DNA of 64,000 nt from Paramacrobiotus metropolitanus (lineage: Eukaryota > Tardigrada > Eutardigrada > Parachela > Macrobiotidae), in the NCBI RefSeq assembly GCF_019649055.1, contig NW_026570301.1, positions 248,001 through 312,000 of the forward strand, given 5' to 3'. This document shows, piece after piece, positions 40,901 to 51,860 of the stretch; the stretch's first letter is position 1; every line of letters begins with the position of its first letter. The notes under the pieces were generated by a model. The model was not told the DNA's origin. It worked only from the letters and a program-made list of their open reading frames with translations, and ran no database searches. A program made the position numbers and the translations under genes.

Positions 40901-41184
40901 TGGATGGCGAAAGCGAATGCGCACCGGTCAAAATGCTAAGGCGAAGAGAACGCGGAAGCCGAAGGCGGACGGTACGCATACCTAGGGTTTGGCCAGTGTG
41001 GCTTTATTATTGTAAACCTTTCGTTCTCAATAAAGTGCTCGCAGATAGTTTGCCTTTATTCGACAGCACTTTTTAAACTATTTTATAAATTTATTTATCT
41101 GTTAATGTTTCCTAGTAAAATTTTCTAAATTTTTAGGTCGTCATGAAAGTGAGCTGATATAGTGAAAGAATTTTTTATTTCGTT
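37971..41184. other. Gene-free stretch
   Basis: 3.2 kb in which I see no convincing exon, RNA gene or element end. The first about 200 bp is homologous to the flanks of the other two tRNA-Gln genes. Open frames are short and unconserved. Confidence 0.4.
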
Positions 41185-41640
41185 TTGGGACAAATTGGTT
41201 GGGACATATAGTACGCTGGGACATTTCGGTTTAGGACATACTGCTTTGAAACAATTTAGCTTTGCAACATTATGACGCAAGACGTCTGGTCGCGGGCAGT
41301 TTACCGCAAATAAAGCGATACGCTTAAAGTTCACATATCTTTAGGCTACATTCTTATCATTTCTTCTGTTTTCTTGTGTTTTATTTCATTTTCTTATAAT
41401 TTTTCATGCTTCCTGTTTTATATGTTGCGCTTTACGTTGAAGTGTCTTGCCGTGGAAACGACCCCGCGACCCGCGAACGAAATGTTTCGCGGCATGGTGT
41501 CCTGCCAACTAAATGTACTGCAACGAAATGTCGCTTGGCAAATTGACGTCGCCGCGACATGTCTGCGATCAATGTCCTGCAAATAATTGTCCTCGGCAAA
41601 ATGTCGCGGTGCCATAATGCCAGTGTGGCAGGAAACGTTG
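41185..41640. repeat. Foldback-like array of degenerate 14-16-bp words
   Basis: From 41185 to 41290 units of the form GGGACAnnnTnG recur about every 15 bp; from 41470 to 41640 the opposite orientation (CnAAATGTCnnGC) recurs with the same spacing about nine times. This gives an imperfect palindromic array, probably a foldback or MITE-type element. It abuts the exon at 41700. Confidence 0.5.
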
Positions 41641-41699
41641 AGCAAACAGCAGGTGTCGATTTACGCAGTCTGGAAAAAATTAGCACGATGTGTTTTCAG

Positions 41700-42141
41700 C
41701 TTGAACCAACTGGCACTTGCTCAGCGCATGACGCTGATGGAGCAACGCATTTCCGTTGATTTATCCGCTTACTCCACGATTGCGAACGGATCTGCGGAAC
41801 CGGACAGTGACTCTGATGGCACATGGGAAACGGATCAACCAGCTTGCGAAGAGCCGTTGACGAGTAAACCGGTTGCTGCCAGCGTCCGCCCCTGCTTGCT
41901 CTACCGAATTCTCGGCATCGAACGCGGTCTGGATGTTTTTCTGGTCTTTTTAGCAATGCTGTTCAGCTTACTGGGTTTGATGTTGGTCTCCGGGGGAGTA
42001 GCAGCTATAATGAGCATATCTAATGAGCCCTTTCCCAAGGCCCTGCTTGCCTTTGTTCTGATTGTCGTCGTGGTCTTCAACCTGTACACCAGGATCATGC
42101 CACTCATCATCGGTTTCTCTGCCCTTAATATGTTTGGTTAG
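41700..42141 (+). CDS. Orphan second exon of the signal-peptide/two-TM family
   Basis: Begins after TTTTCAG with the same phase as exon 2 of the gene at 48840. It encodes about 146 residues: a heptad-like start (NQLALAQRMTLMEQRIS), an acidic linker, RPCLLYRILGIE, two hydrophobic segments (VFLVFLAMLFSLLGLMLVSGG and a second near the end) and the conserved VFNLYTRIMPLIIGFSA end. The partner signal exon should lie upstream but was not found there; instead one lies 0.63 kb downstream. It may start at the ATG at 41728 or be part of a broken copy. Confidence 0.55.
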
Positions 42142-42772
42142 CAAATATCTTGCTTGTTATTCGGAATCATATTACGACCTGTATCGCTCTCTTTTAGTGC
42201 TCTTTTAGTTCTGCTACTCCTTTAACTCCTTAGCAATGTGGCTTGTTTTAACATTGCTTCTATAGCACGTTTTGACGAATAATGCAGCGGAATCTATAGA
42301 AACACTACGAGCACAAGCTCTTGTACAACTTTTTGCCCCCCCATTAATATGTACATCATAAACCTTTTTGTCTCATGAAAATCACTAAAACTCGAATTTC
42401 AACTAATGACTTTTATGCTTGTCTGTATCCCCGCCGAAGCTGTCTGGCATTTTCAAACACCGTTAACTACGAAATTAAATTATGTATGAAGAATCAGATC
42501 AGAAGAAAAGATTGTTCCACCTTAAAAGTTAAAAAAGTGGTAAACACCATAAAAAGAGCCAAAAACATTAAATGCCAAGAGCTGCTCGCTCTGCCTGTTA
42601 CAAAAGTATAATAAGTTCAATTAGCCTCCATTTCCAGTGCTACGCCGACCACCAGAAAATTTCGAAAAGCTAAAAGGACCTGCTAAAAGGCTGAGGATTT
42701 TTATGTAACATTACAACATAAGTTACTGGCCTGCTCTCGATAACCGATGATCCTCGAAATGGAACCTCTCAG

Positions 42773-42954
42773 CAGAGGCTTCTATTTTTAACGATTAGTC
42801 TGGGAATAACGCTAGTGATGGCCGCGCCGTTGGACACAGGAGATGCCGACATGGAGCCTCTGACCAGTAACGGGGCATCGTGCTCCCGACCGGAGGCCGC
42901 CTTGAACACCGACGAAAAACTGCAGGCGCTTATTGAATGCGTTCATGCTGTGAG
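42773..42954 (+). pseudogene. Orphan first exon (signal peptide) of the same family
   Basis: Encodes QRLLFLTISLGITLVMAAP, a good signal-type hydrophobic core, then a Cys-containing short ectodomain ending ALIECVHAV, and a GTGAGC donor in the phase used by the intact gene. The homologous start ATG is out of frame with the signal core, and no second exon follows within the plus strand, so this copy is probably broken. A CTCTCAG acceptor at 42772 could instead join it to an unseen first exon. Confidence 0.5.
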
Positions 42955-43639
42955 GTGAGCGTTACTTTACTTAAACGTATTGTTTTATTTAGAAAATTGC
43001 TTTTCTTTTTTTATCACCTGTTTTCGGAGCAAAAAAAAAGTTAATTTGATTACTAATTTCTTACCAATATAAAATGGACTGCATTTTTTTCGCTGTAAAA
43101 GGCTTGGCTTCGGACAGGTATTCCATCCCGGTTCGGTTGTATGATTTCAGCATTCTGCAAATAGTCTGTGTAGAATTTTTTTGCATCCACAGTGTATTTA
43201 TTCTTCTTTATCCCGCTTTTATATTATATAGAAATGCCGCTTTCTTGTTTTGTCTTACCATATTCCAAGCATTTCCGCGTATTCCTAACGTGTTGCGTAC
43301 TTAAAACAGAAGAATACGTTGGAATATAACTAGAGGATGACCAACATATTTCGTAGAAAAGAATATACGTACCGTAATTTAGGTAAAATACAGCTGGAGT
43401 TCATAGTAATAATTATGGGCAATATGATGTATTTGTCGATGAACCCTGGAACAATAAGAACCCGTGAGCGCAAAAAATTCAGAATTATACAGATACCCTG
43501 AGTTTTAAGCACCTCGAAATTCTTCTAAGTTCTGGGCGCGGTGGTAACAATGAAACCGTATCCTGGAAGATTCTGGTAATGAGGATGGGGACTCTTGTGT
43601 CGACAGTTATTGATCTAGCCTGAAACATATATTTACGCG
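42955..43639. other. Gap downstream of the orphan signal exon
   Basis: AT-rich; no second exon, repeat or RNA recognised. Confidence 0.4.
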
Positions 43640-44300
43640 TACAATACAGTGTCACTGACTTTTAGCTCGCCCATACGTCGCGTGCGTCACTTGTGACTCA
43701 TCCGTTCAGGTTATAGATCGACAAGCAGGGAAGTTTGTAACGCCGGTTGCAGTTTTGCGGTAAACCTAGTGCGCCGGAAGGATATGCATTGTAGCCTTAT
43801 ACTCGTCCCGGATTACGGGTTTCTCACATTTCTCTCTTCACTGTGACCGGGTTTACAATGGAAGGTCAAATTTCTTTGAGATACTGCATGCCGCGGCTAA
43901 GTAATGCACGACTGGTGAGCGCCAAAAATTGCGGCATCGCTGGTGTGATACGTCACGCACAATCAGTCAAACCTAATTTTCGGTAAAACTAGACACTGCT
44001 GCTCTTCCCTGGCTGACGGTAGCTGTACGCTCAGTTGAATGCGATCCAGCCGATCATGAAATGTCATTACTATCCCAATCTTCCTGAACGCAGTGTGGTG
44101 CCTTGAAATGCAACACAATGGAGTGATTGAGTTCTATCCGTTACGGAAGTAACGCTACGATGTCACCGCAGTTAGCACCACGGGTGCTGCACCAATGATG
44201 TTAACGCTAGCTGCCCTAACATAACAGAGCTGCACAGAAGGGCGGCATTTCTATATAATGTACATGCTTTTGCTTTTTATATATGCTTTTTGTCCTATAT
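43640..44300. repeat. Diverged segmental duplicate (partner 51270-51860)
   Basis: A long collinear similarity in the same orientation: shared blocks include GTCACTTGTGA.TC, CCCGGATTAC, GTGAC/GTTGCCGG, CCCTGGCTGACG/CCCGGCTGACG, ATGCGATCC, GATGTCACCGCAG and GCACC.G.G. Both are non-coding; the partner runs into a receptor pseudogene, and traces of that receptor seem to continue here to about 44300. Confidence 0.6.
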
Positions 44301-45442
44301 ACAAGTTCGTCGACAAATCGAGCATGTAAAGGTACAGGCAAAGCGTAAAAAGAGCGCGATACTGGCGCGTTGGTAATTGGTAACTGCACTACGCCCATTT
44401 CAATGAAAATAATAATAATATACAGTAAATTCTAATACGAACCGAATACGAAAAAATAATCGTATATAGAATAGCTAAAGCAAAGCAAATAAAAAAAAGG
44501 ATTCATTTGATAAACATGTTGTACTTCTATATTTGGGGGGCACAAGCATAATCATTGTAGCGTGGCGTGCCGTAGCAGGGCGTTTGCCGTAAACATGATT
44601 TTGAAATTTACGTTGTATTTACTGTTTATGTATGCCCAGTTCAACAGCGTGTAAAGTGGACACATAACGGGTGACGTAAAATTTTGTACACCTGGTATAC
44701 AAGTATTAAGCATGCCGATGCAAAATGTTACAAATAGAGGATTTCTTATCAACGTTATTGCGATAAGTCAAGGCGACCTGGCTCCGCTCAAACTGTACAA
44801 AATTTCGGTAAGTGCAAGGTGCAGTAACCTTAATTGTACAATTCAACAGCCCAAACGCCAGCACGAGGGCAAGTCAACATATCGTTAGGCTGTGGTACTC
44901 TTGAACAAAAGCGCATGGCTCTTGATTTTGTTGAAACAGACATACTGACACCACGTGTAATGAACGGAAAGGTCGTGGTCAAGCGTACAATAGCCATGGG
45001 TGGAGGCGGGAGCGGGCGCTTGACGGGACTGTTACAACGTGTGCAACAGTAATCCTGGGGAACTGCAAGCGACAAGAATAATGCCGCGTAAAACGATCTT
45101 TTCTGGAAAAAGACTCGATATCGATTGCTACGACTGCTTCTGTTCTGGCACCCGGTATAGTACGACCTCGCATCGCACCTCGTATTATAATACGCACTTC
45201 GTACTATTGTGCGCTTGCGGCAAATGTAGAACAAGAAATCGAGTAAATTAATAAGCAGATAGTCTAAGTTTTGTCGAATATCCAGGTGACATAAAAAATG
45301 TCGAATAAACAGAATAAAGAACTGATAAGCAAGAGGCAGTGCAAACAACATAAAATTAATCGTAGAAAGTTTTTTGCCAAGCCAACACTTTGTACAATCT
45401 CTGATTTCCCATTGGCGGTTATAGCGCAGAACAAAAAGCAGA
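44301..45442. other. Gap without a confident gene
   Basis: Two opposed open frames overlap at 44830-45350; neither has an ATG in context nor conserved partners. The last 120 bp match the tRNA-Gln flank. Confidence 0.35.
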
Positions 45443-45514
45443 AGGCCGTACCGAGAGTCGAACTCGGGTCGACGGATTCAAAGTCCGACGTGCTAACCAC
45501 TACACCATACAGCC
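45443..45514 (-). tRNA. tRNA-Gln(UUG): tRNA-Gln (anticodon UUG), third copy
   Basis: Same 72-nt sequence as the copies at 21526 and 37899. The terminator is a five-T run in the transcript after GGCCTTCTGC. Both flanks are related to those of copy 1 over roughly 100 bp on the 3' side and 200 bp on the 5' side. Confidence 0.93.
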
Positions 45515-46104
45515 GCCATTCCTATCATATTTGGTTTCGTTTATTCAACAATATAAGAAAATTCCGTGTTAAAGAAATGGTGCGCTTTGAGTTGCTGGAA
45601 GTGGCGAACAGAAGTGCTTGGTTAGGCATTTCCTTCAAGTGCTCTCCCATAGAGGCTAAGCAGTGTTAACAGCAGTTAGTGTTACTGAATGCATTCAGTA
45701 ATGTAGCTGTTTCTACAGCTAACTCCTTTTATTTTTTATGCAGTACAGATATGAACAAAACAAAAACAATTAATACTGGTAGGCTGCATACATACTGTAG
45801 GCATAATTTAAGACAGAAAGGTGAACCAATTAATAGTGATCTCAATGCAGTCAGCGCAGTGTGCATACGAGCAAAAAAATGGTTTCTTTTAAACGAGCTT
45901 TACTTTTTTCAGTGCTAATGTCTACATTTGGTAGGCCAACTGGATATACATAGAAGTATGTATCGAATGGCTTTGAGTATGGGAACGCAGGGTAGCTTTT
46001 TGGTCCCTGCTGTTGCGTTGTCGCTGTTGGTGAATATAAAAGTTCCTCGTCGACGGCTTCCTGATCCTAGATTTTGTTGTGCATGATGAAATTCTTCTTC
46101 AGGC

Positions 46105-46215
46105 TGCACAACTTCCAATTGGCACGGATCTCCGCACCGGAAGTGCCATTAGCGTTGAGGCCGTGCAGAGAACTATCAGTATTGCTTATGGCTTTGTAAT
46201 GTATAGGACAGTTAG
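46105..46215 (+). pseudogene. Exon-3 fragment of the 14-exon secreted-protein family (copy D)
   Basis: After an AG acceptor the frame reads QLPIGTDLRTGSAISVEAVQ, matching exon 3 of copy B, and then shifts frame in the stretch corresponding to NYQYCVW. No other exon is near. A dead fragment left by duplication; it lies within 700 bp of the third tRNA-Gln, repeating the gene-plus-tRNA association. Confidence 0.65.
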
Positions 46216-46497
46216 CTAGCTAAGTGAAGTTAAATTCGTGGTAAATTCCATGTACTTCTTTGTTTCGCGCAGGCTCAGCCCACTTTCTTTGTCATGCCTG
46301 GCGAATACGTGTTAGCTGCCGCCGGCCGTGCACGCGGCCCGATTGCCTTTCGCATTCTGTTCCGATCAGTCGTGTTGTCGAGCTGTTGTTTATCATTGCG
46401 TTGATTAGCTCTCTCCTGTTTTCATTTTCAGCACTTATTTTTCCTCAACAGTTTGATAAAATTAAGACAGTAATTCCACCTGTGGAATCGGTACATA
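46216..46497 (+). promoter_or_regulatory. Leader of the gag-only element
   Basis: 282 bp before the gag ATG, without coding potential. By analogy with the PAT-like element it should hold a 5' repeat, but I found no matching copy downstream of gag. Confidence 0.3.
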
Positions 46498-47751
46498 ATG
46501 CCTCCAGCCACCAGAAGCAAGAAGACGGCCAAAAAACACCGGAGAGCCCCTCGCCAAAAAGTACCACCAAAACAGCGCCTGAAAAGCATCATAGTTCGCC
46601 CTGAACCATCTGGATCGAGTGAAGTTCAATTAGTAGAACCTACTCTTCAGTCTGTCCTTCAGCAGCAGCAAAAACATCAGCAACAGCTGGACTCGCTGCT
46701 CGCCGTAATGAGAACTCAGCTGCCTCAAGCGGTGCGCCCCTTGTCCCCTTCGTCAAACCTTCAGATCCAGCTTGGTGACGACTTCGGGAGAATCGTGCAT
46801 CAGGTGGACTCCGTAAACAAGGCAGATGGCGGAAAACGCAAGCGCCGTAGAAATCGAGGTGAGAAAAGTGGTTCCTCATCCTCTGAACAGGACAGCGACA
46901 GCAATAGCTCGCCAGAGCGTAGCGCAGCGCCTCAGCGCCATGGCGACCGCCCCGAGATGCTCGGCCGCTTAGGGCCACCAGTGCTGCAGCCATCTACGTC
47001 TGATTACTCTGTTCATCAGCTGCCATCGATTCCTGATAAAAAGCTACGAAAGAAACTGCTGGACTTTGAGGAGTATGTGGACTTCGATCTGTTGCTGCGG
47101 CGAAACAGGGTCGAGAAGCCCAAAAAACTGCAGTCTAATCTGTCCTTTGTGGACGGGAAAATGACGCTCACCCCTGAAGATGGCAAAGTCAGAATTGACT
47201 CGTTCGAGGCATGGGCAGGAGCCTTTTCCGTATTTGCCAGCTACCGCATCACCGTCGCACCGATGTTATCTGCGAAGTTTTTTAAATACCTGGCCATTAT
47301 TGCGTCGTACGCTGAGCGTGATGTCCCGACCGCTAACTGGCTTGAGTACGACAGGCAGTTCCGTGCGTTTATTACCAGCCACCCGCGGGAGTACGATCTC
47401 TGGGCGCATCAGCACGAAGATACGTACATTGATTGTATCCAGAACCCGCTTCGTAACACGCGTGTAGAGCCGACTGACAATATTCGCCGCGTGAAGGAGC
47501 AAAAGAAGGACGACGAATGCCGCAATTGTGGCATGGCTGGGCACTTTATTAGCAGCTGCCCGCTGCCACGGAAGGGGCAACCAGGTTATGGGCAGCCCAT
47601 CCAAAACGTCGCCGCCGCTGAAGGAGAAGTATGTCGCAATTTTAATTTCGGCAGCTGCACAACGCCCTGCAAAGCGCACCGGATTCACACTTGTTTCCGG
47701 TGTGGGGATTCCAGCCACCGGGCCGTCAACTGCACGAAAACCGACCCTTGA
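46498..47751 (+). CDS. gag: Stand-alone Gag related to PAT/DIRS elements
   Basis: 417 aa, ATG at 46498, uninterrupted. It has a basic N-terminus, a Gln-rich coiled segment (residues 50-70), an Arg/Lys-Ser-rich stretch (KRKRRRNRGEKSGSSSSEQ), a capsid-like middle with WLEYDRQFRAFI aligned to AYDRQFRLAV of the complete element, and two CCHC knuckles: CRNCGMAGHFISSC and CFRCGDSSHRAVNC. No RT, RNase H or recombinase follows. It is either a non-autonomous element using enzymes in trans or a captured gag. Divergence from the 25-kb gag is high, so it belongs to another family. Confidence 0.8.
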   Translation: MPPATRSKKTAKKHRRAPRQKVPPKQRLKSIIVRPEPSGSSEVQLVEPTLQSVLQQQQKHQQQLDSLLAVMRTQLPQAVRPLSPSSNLQIQLGDDFGRIVHQVDSVNKADGGKRKRRRNRGEKSGSSSSEQDSDSNSSPERSAAPQRHGDRPEMLGRLGPPVLQPSTSDYSVHQLPSIPDKKLRKKLLDFEEYVDFDLLLRRNRVEKPKKLQSNLSFVDGKMTLTPEDGKVRIDSFEAWAGAFSVFASYRITVAPMLSAKFFKYLAIIASYAERDVPTANWLEYDRQFRAFITSHPREYDLWAHQHEDTYIDCIQNPLRNTRVEPTDNIRRVKEQKKDDECRNCGMAGHFISSCPLPRKGQPGYGQPIQNVAAAEGEVCRNFNFGSCTTPCKAHRIHTCFRCGDSSHRAVNCTKTDP

Positions 47752-47970
47752 GGTGACACTGCCAGTGGATGCGCGTTCCCATGCGCCACGCCTTCGCCAT
47801 CGCCGGACTGCTTGCCTGACTGTCTCCATAAATGACAAGATAAAACCAACTTTACGATGGCCGCATCGGTGTGCCTGAACCTGAACCCTACCCAGCCGGG
47901 CGCTGGTGATGTCATCACACAGCCGCTACCCTCAACACCTCGGGTCACCTCAACTTATAACCTTTACCTG

Positions 47971-48083
47971 ACCGGACAGATTGTTTGGGGGCAGTCGGGC
48001 GAAAGTGGGTATCGGACACACGTCAAGGTGAGGTCGCACCTGCACCTTCATTGTCGCATACGCCGCCGCGCCGCCGACCTGCA
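47971..48083 (+). repeat. 3' direct repeat, first copy, of the gag-only element
   Basis: About 113 bp, beginning ACCGGACAGATTGTTTGGGG and ending with GCCGCCGCGCCGCCGACCTGC. It matches 48296-48414 with clear divergence and small indels. The position after the last ORF mirrors B1 of PAT elements. Confidence 0.75.
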
Positions 48084-48295
48084 CCACCGCAAACATGTAA
48101 TCTCATCCGTCGCTACATGCTCATTCAGTCACAATCGTCGCTTAGGCACAATGCCACCGGACACTGGATGGATATCGCCGTTAGAACCGCTAACCAACTG
48201 CCTGACAGCGAAATCCAGCTGGACCGACGCTGGCGAAGCATCTGCCTTACTGGTACATTTCACCACACCGGACCACCTCCTATCGTGAACTCTTA

Positions 48296-48414
48296 CCGGA
48301 CGGAGTAATTTGTTTGGGGGCAGTCGGGTGGAAGTGGGGATATCGGAAGCTCGAACCGGTGAGGTCATCACCTGCACCTTCGACTTAGCATATGCCGCCG
48401 CGCCGCCGACCTGC
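48296..48414 (+). repeat. 3' direct repeat, second copy, of the gag-only element
   Basis: Shares TTGTTTGGGGGCAGTCGGG, ACCTGCACCTTC and GCCGCCGCGCCGCCGACCTGC with the first copy 325 bp upstream. It is probably the outer end (B2-like). The copies are more diverged than those of the complete element, so this insertion is older. Confidence 0.75.
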
Positions 48415-48839
48415 TCTACCCGAGTTTCTGTACTCGCATCGAGATATACAGACGTCTGTTGTTCAAATAACCACACTTGCAATTAACAATTGTAAATGCA
48501 AAGGATTGGAACGGCGAACGGAGAGCACCGATAGAATTTCGGAAGCAGTTTATTGGATAGACGCCAGACCAAGGAAGTACTACAATGTAAAAAAATGGAA
48601 ACCAACCGAGATGCAATAGTCACCGCACAAAAGTGCTGGCGTTTTCCAAACTGGAAGGAACAGTTACAAAGTGTGCAAGAGAGAAGAAAATTCGTATTCG
48701 TCGTTTATATATTTATCTAACATACAGGAATATAGTGCTAAGCCAAAAGGCAAGATTTTTAGAGAATTAAAATGAGAACTGAATGCTAAAAGCGGCACAA
48801 ATCTACTGACTTGTAAACGAACAATAAGTCAGATATTCG

Positions 48840-51068
48840 CTAACGAAACACATCAACGGCTGAAAAACCGATAAGAAGTGGCATGACCCTCGTGTACAAA
48901 TTGAAGACTCCCACTGCAACCACGACAAGGACGACCAGTGCGACAATCACGGGCTGCTTAAATACGCTCGCGATAACTGATACCCCCATGCCGACCATCA
49001 GCACAACCCCTGAACTGACCACAATTAACGCTATAACTGGTAAAATCTCCGAGCTGCTTTCGATGCCGAGGATTCGGTACAGCAAAGATGGGCGATTGCT
49101 AACAGGAACGGGTTTTCTCGTCCACGGCTCTTCGCCAACGGGTGGCAAGGATTCCGGGATGTCGTCATCGTCACTGTCCGGCTCAGTAAGTACGTCCGTA
49201 AGGGCGGAGTAATCGGGCAATTCAACGGAAATGCGTTGTTCCAACAGCGTCATGCGCTCAGAAAGTGCCTGCTGGTTGATGCTGAAAATAAATAGTGCCA
49301 TATTTTTCGAGGCCGCATAAAACCACACTGGCTCCGTTAAGTAGAGATTCTACCGATTTCGACCTCTTTTCACTGTTCTCGCTGGCGAAATGCGTGTCCT
49401 TGTGCTGCATGCTAACTATGCATTTCACCAAACACTATGATATTTTCACTACATAAGTTAGAAGTTTGAACTCGGTTTGGGTATTTTAAAGTGTAAAAGT
49501 TACTGATTTAAAGTCGTTATTTTGCGGACGCAATAACAATTCAAGCAGATTTTTTAAATTTTTCATTCAAGCACAACAATGTGCTCCGATGGAATGACTA
49601 AAGTATTGTGGAGCGATTTTTCAAAAAAACCCATCCGGTGCTGCAAAAAACAAACTTTTTTACACCCAAAGTTACTTTTTTTTATTTGTTAAAGAGTACA
49701 TAAACATTTTCCACGAAAACGCTTCACAATTCTTTTTGAAAATGATTTTTCTGAAGTCTGATCAAAGTTAGAAATTTTCTGAAACCTTTGCGAATTGTTA
49801 TTGATTTTAGAAGTTGTTTTTCGAAAATTGTTCAGGATGGGACGAAGAACCTTCTTTTGTACTGCGCTTTCCTTTGGTCTTACCGATTCTGCGCATGCAG
49901 TGCCGCCACACTAGATTGTGTGCACACCGAAGAGTGGACTTTGGCCACTCTTTCAGGTGCACTCACGGGACAACGCTATATCTTTCCATTGTCTAGCGCC
50001 TTTGTCATGCTCTATGCGTCCTCACTGTGTAAACATGAGCCTTGTCTGCTCCTACCACACTTGCTAACTGGCATGGTATATAACACCCACAAGGCATCTT
50101 TCAGAATGAAAGAAGCGCTTCTTGAAGCAATCTTTCTTTCACTGATTTTGACCACAGGTGGCAGTAGTGTAGAAAGATACGCCAGCCCGCCAAATCGCTC
50201 CTGGTCGGCAACAAAAAAACTTGAATAACTTTTTTCTTTTCACCGTAATTTTACTAAACTTCCGCCCAGTGATAGATGTAACCCTTCTTATTACAACTGT
50301 AGAATTTCGAAAATCTCGTTTTCTATCTTGCGACCATAGTACAAATTCTCCTTAAACGCTGCCCATTTCGTATCACATACACGTATAAAATTTATCCTTT
50401 TATTATCAGCGTCTTCCACGTATTCGCATCTTCTATGTTCTACCTGTATCTTGGCTGATACACGGTATAATCGCTTTTCGTACGGCGACTTGTGCCTGCG
50501 GTATTCCTCTAGTGTATTACCGTGTTCCCACGTAATATCCCCTATTTTTTATCGTTAAACGTCTATTTAAAACGGAAAGGCTGCTAACTAAAACGAAAAG
50601 AAATGCGTGGTGAATACGGGCAAAATGCGGATGGAAGACGTGGGAATATGGTAACACATAACAGGAAAACCGCAGTCGTACCGAAAAGCGATGTACTAGT
50701 AATGCTGTAACGGAGAAAATACGGTGGACACACTGTATCCTGCTACATAAAAATTTTAATATATTATACATATACGGCCTTGCTCTTACGATAAACTGAT
50801 TTTTACTCCAAAACATTAGGTTTTAAAAGAAAAGAGATTTCTGCAGCTATAGGTCAAAGCAGAGTAATACTCACCTCACCGCATGAACGCAGTCAATAAG
50901 CGCTAACAGTTTTCCGTTCGTAGGCAATGCGGCATCGGGTCGGCGACACAACGGCCCGTCCCCAGTGGTCGGAGGTTTCGTGGCGGCAACTCCAATTTCT
51001 GATGGCACGGCTGCCACTAGCGTCAGTCCCAGACAAATCGTTAGACATGTAAACGTCTGCTGGATCAT
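48840..51068 (-). CDS. Two-exon signal-peptide/two-TM membrane protein of unknown function
   Basis: Exon 1 is 50875-51068 (ATG at 51068; a longer start MVFEK lies just upstream), exon 2 is 48840-49281, and the intron is 1.6 kb with GTGAGT...TTTTCAG; phases fit and give 211 aa. Exon 1 encodes a signal peptide (MIQQTFTCLTICLGLTLVAA) and a short ectodomain with two Cys, ending ALIDCVHAV. Exon 2 continues into a heptad-like segment (INQQALSERMTLLEQRIS), an acidic linker with SDDDD, the conserved RPSLLYRILGIE, two transmembrane segments and a VFNLYTRVMPLLIGFSA end. Topology: extracellular N-terminus, small membrane protein. Family unknown; paralogous exons lie at 41.7 and 42.8 kb. Confidence 0.65.
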
Positions 51069-51269
51069 GTCGCATGTGATTTTTTCAAAAACCATGGAAC
51101 TGTAGGAACGCTTGAGCGAAAGAATATTCAAAATATCGTTCTAGGCGCCCGGAACGTCTTTAAAGATGAAGGCGGTAGTAATTTTGATGAAGAGTATCCT
51201 CGAAGATGCTAAGGACGAGAATGCGGCCTGCTTTGTGGAAATCGTTCATACTAGAATAAATCCTCATGT

Positions 51270-51860
51270 TCGATACAGTGTGTCTGAGTTTTGCCCCGCG
51301 CATACTCCGCAATCGTCACTTGTGAGTCTGTGACTCATCTGTTCATCCCATAAATCAATAAGCAGAGGAAGGTGTCACGCAGGTTGTGTGGCAAGTTTAA
51401 TGCGCCTGGAGGAAATTTATTGCAACCTTATATTGATCCCGGATTACCGTATTTTTTTCTCGCTTTTCCCCGCACAGTTGCCGGACTGCCAATCGAAGAC
51501 TGGGAATAGTGCATGTCTTGGTTAAGTATTATACGGATAGTAAGTGCCACAATTCCGGCAAGCCATGGCACGCAGTTCGGCCGGATATAATTTTCGATAA
51601 CTAGCTACCATTCCCGGCTGACGTCAGCTGTACTTCCAACTGGATGCGATCCCTCTGTTCCATGAAAAGTAGTATCATTGTTCGTCAGTCTTCCGGAGCG
51701 CAGTCAGTATCCTCTAAACTCAAGACATTGCGGTGATCGATCTCTAACTTTAACCTATGATGTCACCGCAGCCAGCACCGGTGTTGTCAGAGCGAGCTGC
51801 AGTTACATAGCAGGGCTGTTCCATAAGTAGGTATACGTAAATGCCCAGTATTAGGAATAC
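51270..51860. repeat. Diverged segmental duplicate (partner 43640-44300)
   Basis: See the partner segment. It runs into the receptor pseudogene on the minus strand, so the duplicated unit included the 3' part of a receptor gene and its downstream flank. Confidence 0.6.

Noticed and set aside
44830-45351. Opposed ORFs of 72 and 173 aa
   Set aside because: Neither has a convincing start or conserved partner; each may be the other's shadow.
47528-47878. ORF overlapping the end of the second gag as a remnant RT
   Set aside because: No RT, RNase H or recombinase motif is present.
49788-50228. 146-aa plus-strand ORF
   Set aside because: It lies inside the intron of the two-TM gene on the other strand, with no ATG in context and no conservation.
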